A stretch of 64,000 bases of DNA from JAXGXJ01 sp050943595 (GTDB taxonomy: Bacteria > Actinomycetota > Thermoleophilia > RBG-16-64-13), in assembly GCA_050943595.1 (NCBI GenBank), contig JBMNPM010000001.1, positions 184,234-248,233 on the forward strand, written 5' to 3'. Below the pieces are notes generated by a model. It saw only the letters and a list, made by a program, of their open reading frames with translations, was not told the origin of the DNA and did no database searches. Each line of letters begins with the position of its first letter. The stretch's first letter is position 1. The translations under genes and the position numbers were made by a program. Below are positions 62,101 through 64,000 of this stretch, in pieces.

Positions 62101-64000
62101 TTCCGTAGGGGCGATCTACCCATCCTCTTCTGCTCACCGACTATGGAGTTGGGTGTGGATATCGCCGAGCTCAACGTGGTCAATATGCGCAATATCCCGC
62201 CCACACCGGCCAACTACGCCCAGCGCAGCGGTCGTGCCGGCCGCAGCGGCCGGCCGGCGCTCGTCTACTCCTACTGCTCCACCGGCAGTCCCCACGACCA
62301 GTACTTCTTCCGCCGCCCCAAGGAGATGGTGGCCGGGGCCGTAGCGCCGCCGCGCATCGATTTGGCCAACGAGGACCTCGTCCGCGCGCATGTGCACGCG
62401 GTGTGGCTGAAGGAGACCGGGATGTCACTGGGCAGATCGCTGCAGGATCTGCTCGAACTGGAAGGGGACGAGCCGACCCTCGTGTTGCGGGCCCAGGTGG
62501 AGACGGACATCCACAGCCAGCAGGCGCGCGAGCAGGCGCGGGTGCGGGCGGCGGCGATGCTGGACGAGTGCGCGGAGGAGCTCGCGGCCGCCGGGTGGTA
62601 CAGCGACAAGTGGCTGGACGAGGTGCTCGATCAGGTGGCCCTGCGCTTCGACCGCGCCTGTGACCGCTGGCGGGATCTCTACCGGGCGGCGCATGCGCAG
62701 GCGGAGGCTCAGGGCAAGATCGTACGCGATGCCACCCGTAGCAAGAAGGAGAAGGAGCAGGCCAAACTGCTGCGGAGCGAGGCCGAGCAGCAGCTGGCCC
62801 TCCTCACCGACGTCGACAACCTCCTGCAATCCGACTTCTACAGCTACCGGTATTTCGCCAGCGAAGGCTTCCTGCCCGGCTACAGCTTCCCGAGGCTGCC
62901 GCTCTCCGCCTTCATCCCCGGGTCACGCAAGAAAAAGGGCGATGACGAGTTCCTGCAGCGGCCCCGGTTTCTGGCCATCTCTGAGTTTGGTCCCCGGGCC
63001 ATCGTGTACCACGAGGGCTCCCGCTACATCATCAACAAGGCCATCCTTCCCGTGCGCGAGGAAGGCGATCTCACGCCCACCCGCGCCAAGATCTGCTCCG
63101 CCTGCGGCTACCTGCACGTGGTGCGCCACGGCGACGGCCCCGATCTCTGCGAGTCCTGCGGCAAACCGCTCAGCGCTCCCCGCAGCAACCTCTTCCGGCT
63201 GCAGAACGTGGCTACCAAGCGGCGCGACCGTATCAGCTCGGATGAGGAGGAACGCCAGCGCCTCGGCTACCAGTTGATCACGTCTGTCCGCTTCGATGGC
63301 GAGGGGAACCAGGCGGGCAGGCAGGTGGCAACTATCGAGGCGGCAGACGGTACGGCAATCGCGTGGCTGACCTACGGCCACACGGCCACCATCTGGCGGG
63401 TGAACCTGGGGTGGTCGCGGCGCAAGAACAAGGAGCAGGAGGGCTTTGTCCTCGACATTGAGCGGGGGTACTGGGCTAAGAACCAGGAAGATCCCGTGGA
63501 CGATGTTGCCGATCAAGACCCTATGTCCGCCAAGACGGCACGGGTCATCCCCTTCGTGGAGGATCGCCGCAACTGCCTGTTGCTGGAGCCGGCTGATCCG
63601 CTGTCGCCGGAGCTCTCTGCCTCCCTGCAGGCGGCGTTGAAGCGGGCGATTCAGGTCATGTACCAGCTGGAGGACAACGAGTTGGCGGTCGAGTCACTGC
63701 CCGACGACTGCACGCCGCGACGCATCCTCCTCTACGAGGCGGCAGAGGGCGGCGCCGGGGCGCTGCGGCAGTTGCTGGAGGAGGGGGCGTTTGCCCGGGT
63801 GGCGGCGGTGGCGCTGGAGTTGTGCCACTTCCACCCGGAGACGGGCGATGACCTTGGACCGCAGAAGATCCCTGAGCCCTGCGAGGCCGCCTGTTACGAC
63901 TGCCTCATGAGTTACCAGAATCAACGCTACCACTCGCTGCTGGACCGTCAGCTGGTGCGCGACGTGCTCCTGAAGATGACGGGGGCGAGGGTGGTGACAT
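59104..64000 (+). CDS. Very large DEAD/DEAH helicase with DUF1998, 5' part (runs off the window)
   Basis: Open from ATG 59104 (CACAGGAGGAGTGA upstream) to the window end: at least 1632 codons without a stop. SF2 motifs in order: TTGTGSGKSLAYLIP (I, about 137), DELHTYRG (II), GTSATL (III), and QRSGRAGRSGRP (VI, about 1040). Zinc clusters lie at FCRECGQEYY, FCLRCGVSYG and CSACGYLHV ... CESCGK. The end has EAAEGGAGALRQLLEEG and CYDCLMSYQNQRYHSLLDR, the DUF1998 signature. The size and layout resemble phage-defence helicases such as DruE or DISARM-type proteins, but partner genes, if any, are to the right. Confidence 0.88.
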   Translation, partial: MDVFNLRAGLIEDYQNYVESFIHVADERIRDKVERDLDGGLLWPEPLVQLNPSFESGGFVDDLVAEGLLHSECSNIFRVGKDSASAPGTVASAASAPALGGAAPVVLGKPLRLHRHQTDAVRAAATGANYVLTTGTGSGKSLAYLIPIVDHVLRRGSGRGVQAIVIYPMNALANSQAGELEKFLCHGYPEGRPPVTFQRYTGQEGEEKRQEIIQSPPDIILTNYVMLELMLTRPAEKQLLVAAEGIRFLVLDELHTYRGRQGADVGFLVRRVRNRLAPDGLQVVGTSATLAGPGSYDEQRAEVARVATQLFGAEVPAENVIGETLRRATKPACTDDPAFRHELMEWLDDIERPLPTTYDAFVAHPLARWVEGVFGVEEDAAGGRLVRAQPRSIGGPDGAAKLLSDETGFPVDACRLALERLLMAACACERDSETGFPPFAFRLHQFISRGDTVYASAEGEDTRSITLHGQKYVPGNRGQLLLPLAFCRECGQEYYVVTLGTGEHGRRVVEARDMSWRGTDEAGEADEAGYLYVSTTRPWDEDPETLLDRLPEDWIDVRDGKRVIKKDQRKHLPRSIRVGTDGIEDEDGVDAHFVPAPFRFCLRCGVSYGSRIVSDFTKLGQLGSEGRSTATTVLGMSAVRGLKADADLKDEARKLLSFSDNRQDASLQAGHFNDFVEVGLLRAALYRAAETAGDDGLRHESLTQAVFATLDLDVADYAADPDVKFQAAKETDKALRDVLGYRLYIDQRRGWRITLPNLEQCGLLQTDYLSLEELCAAEEEWERCHQLLVEASPETRATVARTLLDWMRRTLAIKVDYLDGEFQERIRAQSNQRLRPPWDIDDKEKMETATVVLPRSGRHGDYRGYAYLSGRSGFGLYLNRQSTFPGHRQPLKLDERETIICQLLEVLRVAGLVEVVLPAKEGDVPGYQVPAAAMVWKAGDGTQAFRDPLRMPQLPEEGGRTNDFFVVFYRHMAAGLKRFEAREHTAQVPYRLREEREERFRRGDLPILFCSPTMELGVDIAELNVVNMRNIPPTPANYAQRSGRAGRSGRPALVYSYCSTGSPHDQYFFRRPKEMVAGAVAPPRIDLANEDLVRAHVHAVWLKETGMSLGRSLQDLLELEGDEPTLVLRAQVETDIHSQQAREQARVRAAAMLDECAEELAAAGWYSDKWLDEVLDQVALRFDRACDRWRDLYRAAHAQAEAQGKIVRDATRSKKEKEQAKLLRSEAEQQLALLTDVDNLLQSDFYSYRYFASEGFLPGYSFPRLPLSAFIPGSRKKKGDDEFLQRPRFLAISEFGPRAIVYHEGSRYIINKAILPVREEGDLTPTRAKICSACGYLHVVRHGDGPDLCESCGKPLSAPRSNLFRLQNVATKRRDRISSDEEERQRLGYQLITSVRFDGEGNQAGRQVATIEAADGTAIAWLTYGHTATIWRVNLGWSRRKNKEQEGFVLDIERGYWAKNQEDPVDDVADQDPMSAKTARVIPFVEDRRNCLLLEPADPLSPELSASLQAALKRAIQVMYQLEDNELAVESLPDDCTPRRILLYEAAEGGAGALRQLLEEGAFARVAAVALELCHFHPETGDDLGPQKIPEPCEAACYDCLMSYQNQRYHSLLDRQLVRDVLLKMTGARVVT

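Overview
The window is a high-GC bacterial chromosome segment with mostly housekeeping and metabolic genes on both strands. Its markers are FtsH, a GSI-alpha type glutamine synthetase, rubrerythrin, a 1-Cys peroxiredoxin with extra C-terminal cysteines, two MoeA proteins, a CofE-like ligase, a lone LigD phosphoesterase domain and a Glu-Val-Asp-Phe tRNA cluster. These fit an anaerobic or microaerophilic Gram-positive, most likely a deep-branching Actinomycetota; this is inference from gene content, and no rRNA is present to test it.

Layout. 1-5.1 kb: end of an Fe-S oxidoreductase subunit, an EamA exporter, a HEAT-repeat protein and a SPASM radical SAM enzyme, then a crotonase gene fragment. 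5.3-10.3 kb: glutamine synthetase and two drug-type MFS exporters. 10.4-14.1 kb: a minus-strand set for Gln/Glu decoding (gltX, glnS, tRNA-Gln, tRNA-Glu). 14.3-29.1 kb: orphan RHH antitoxin, ftsH, MalY-like lyase, cyclophilin, methyltransferase, rubrerythrin, LigD PE domain, a transglutaminase-like protein paired with a phosphatidyltransferase, malic enzyme, a PAS-GGDEF protein and alanine racemase. 29.2-35.0 kb: four tRNAs followed by a junkyard of IS256 and IS3 remnants, one very AT-rich foreign gene for a 1068-residue membrane-anchored glycosidase-like protein, and a MATE transporter remnant.

35.0-54.4 kb looks like a metal-oxyanion (molybdate/tungstate) region. It holds two FecCD/BtuCD-type importers, a methyltransferase, a DUF364 protein and MoeA in one operon, a second MoeA, a metallo-beta-lactamase-fold hydrolase and a NifX-like protein. 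The second importer's binding protein is broken. A structured RNA gene with its own promoter and terminator (6S-like) lies at 41.66-41.84 kb. A YhaO/YhaN (SbcDC-like) nuclease pair sits in the middle.

54.8-64 kb starts with a CofE-like ligase and then becomes a toxin-antitoxin and defence-type island: a HigBA locus with a truncated toxin, a duplicated HigA fragment, an MqsA-like antitoxin with a SecB-like chaperone but no toxin, a complete HigBA pair, and a giant DUF1998 helicase that runs off the right edge.

Two patterns cut across the window. A palindromic, MITE-like element of about 160 bp occurs three times (one copy is half). Short perfect or near-perfect tandem duplications of 9-25 bp sit at many gene junctions, often touching a start codon, a stop codon or a tRNA end.
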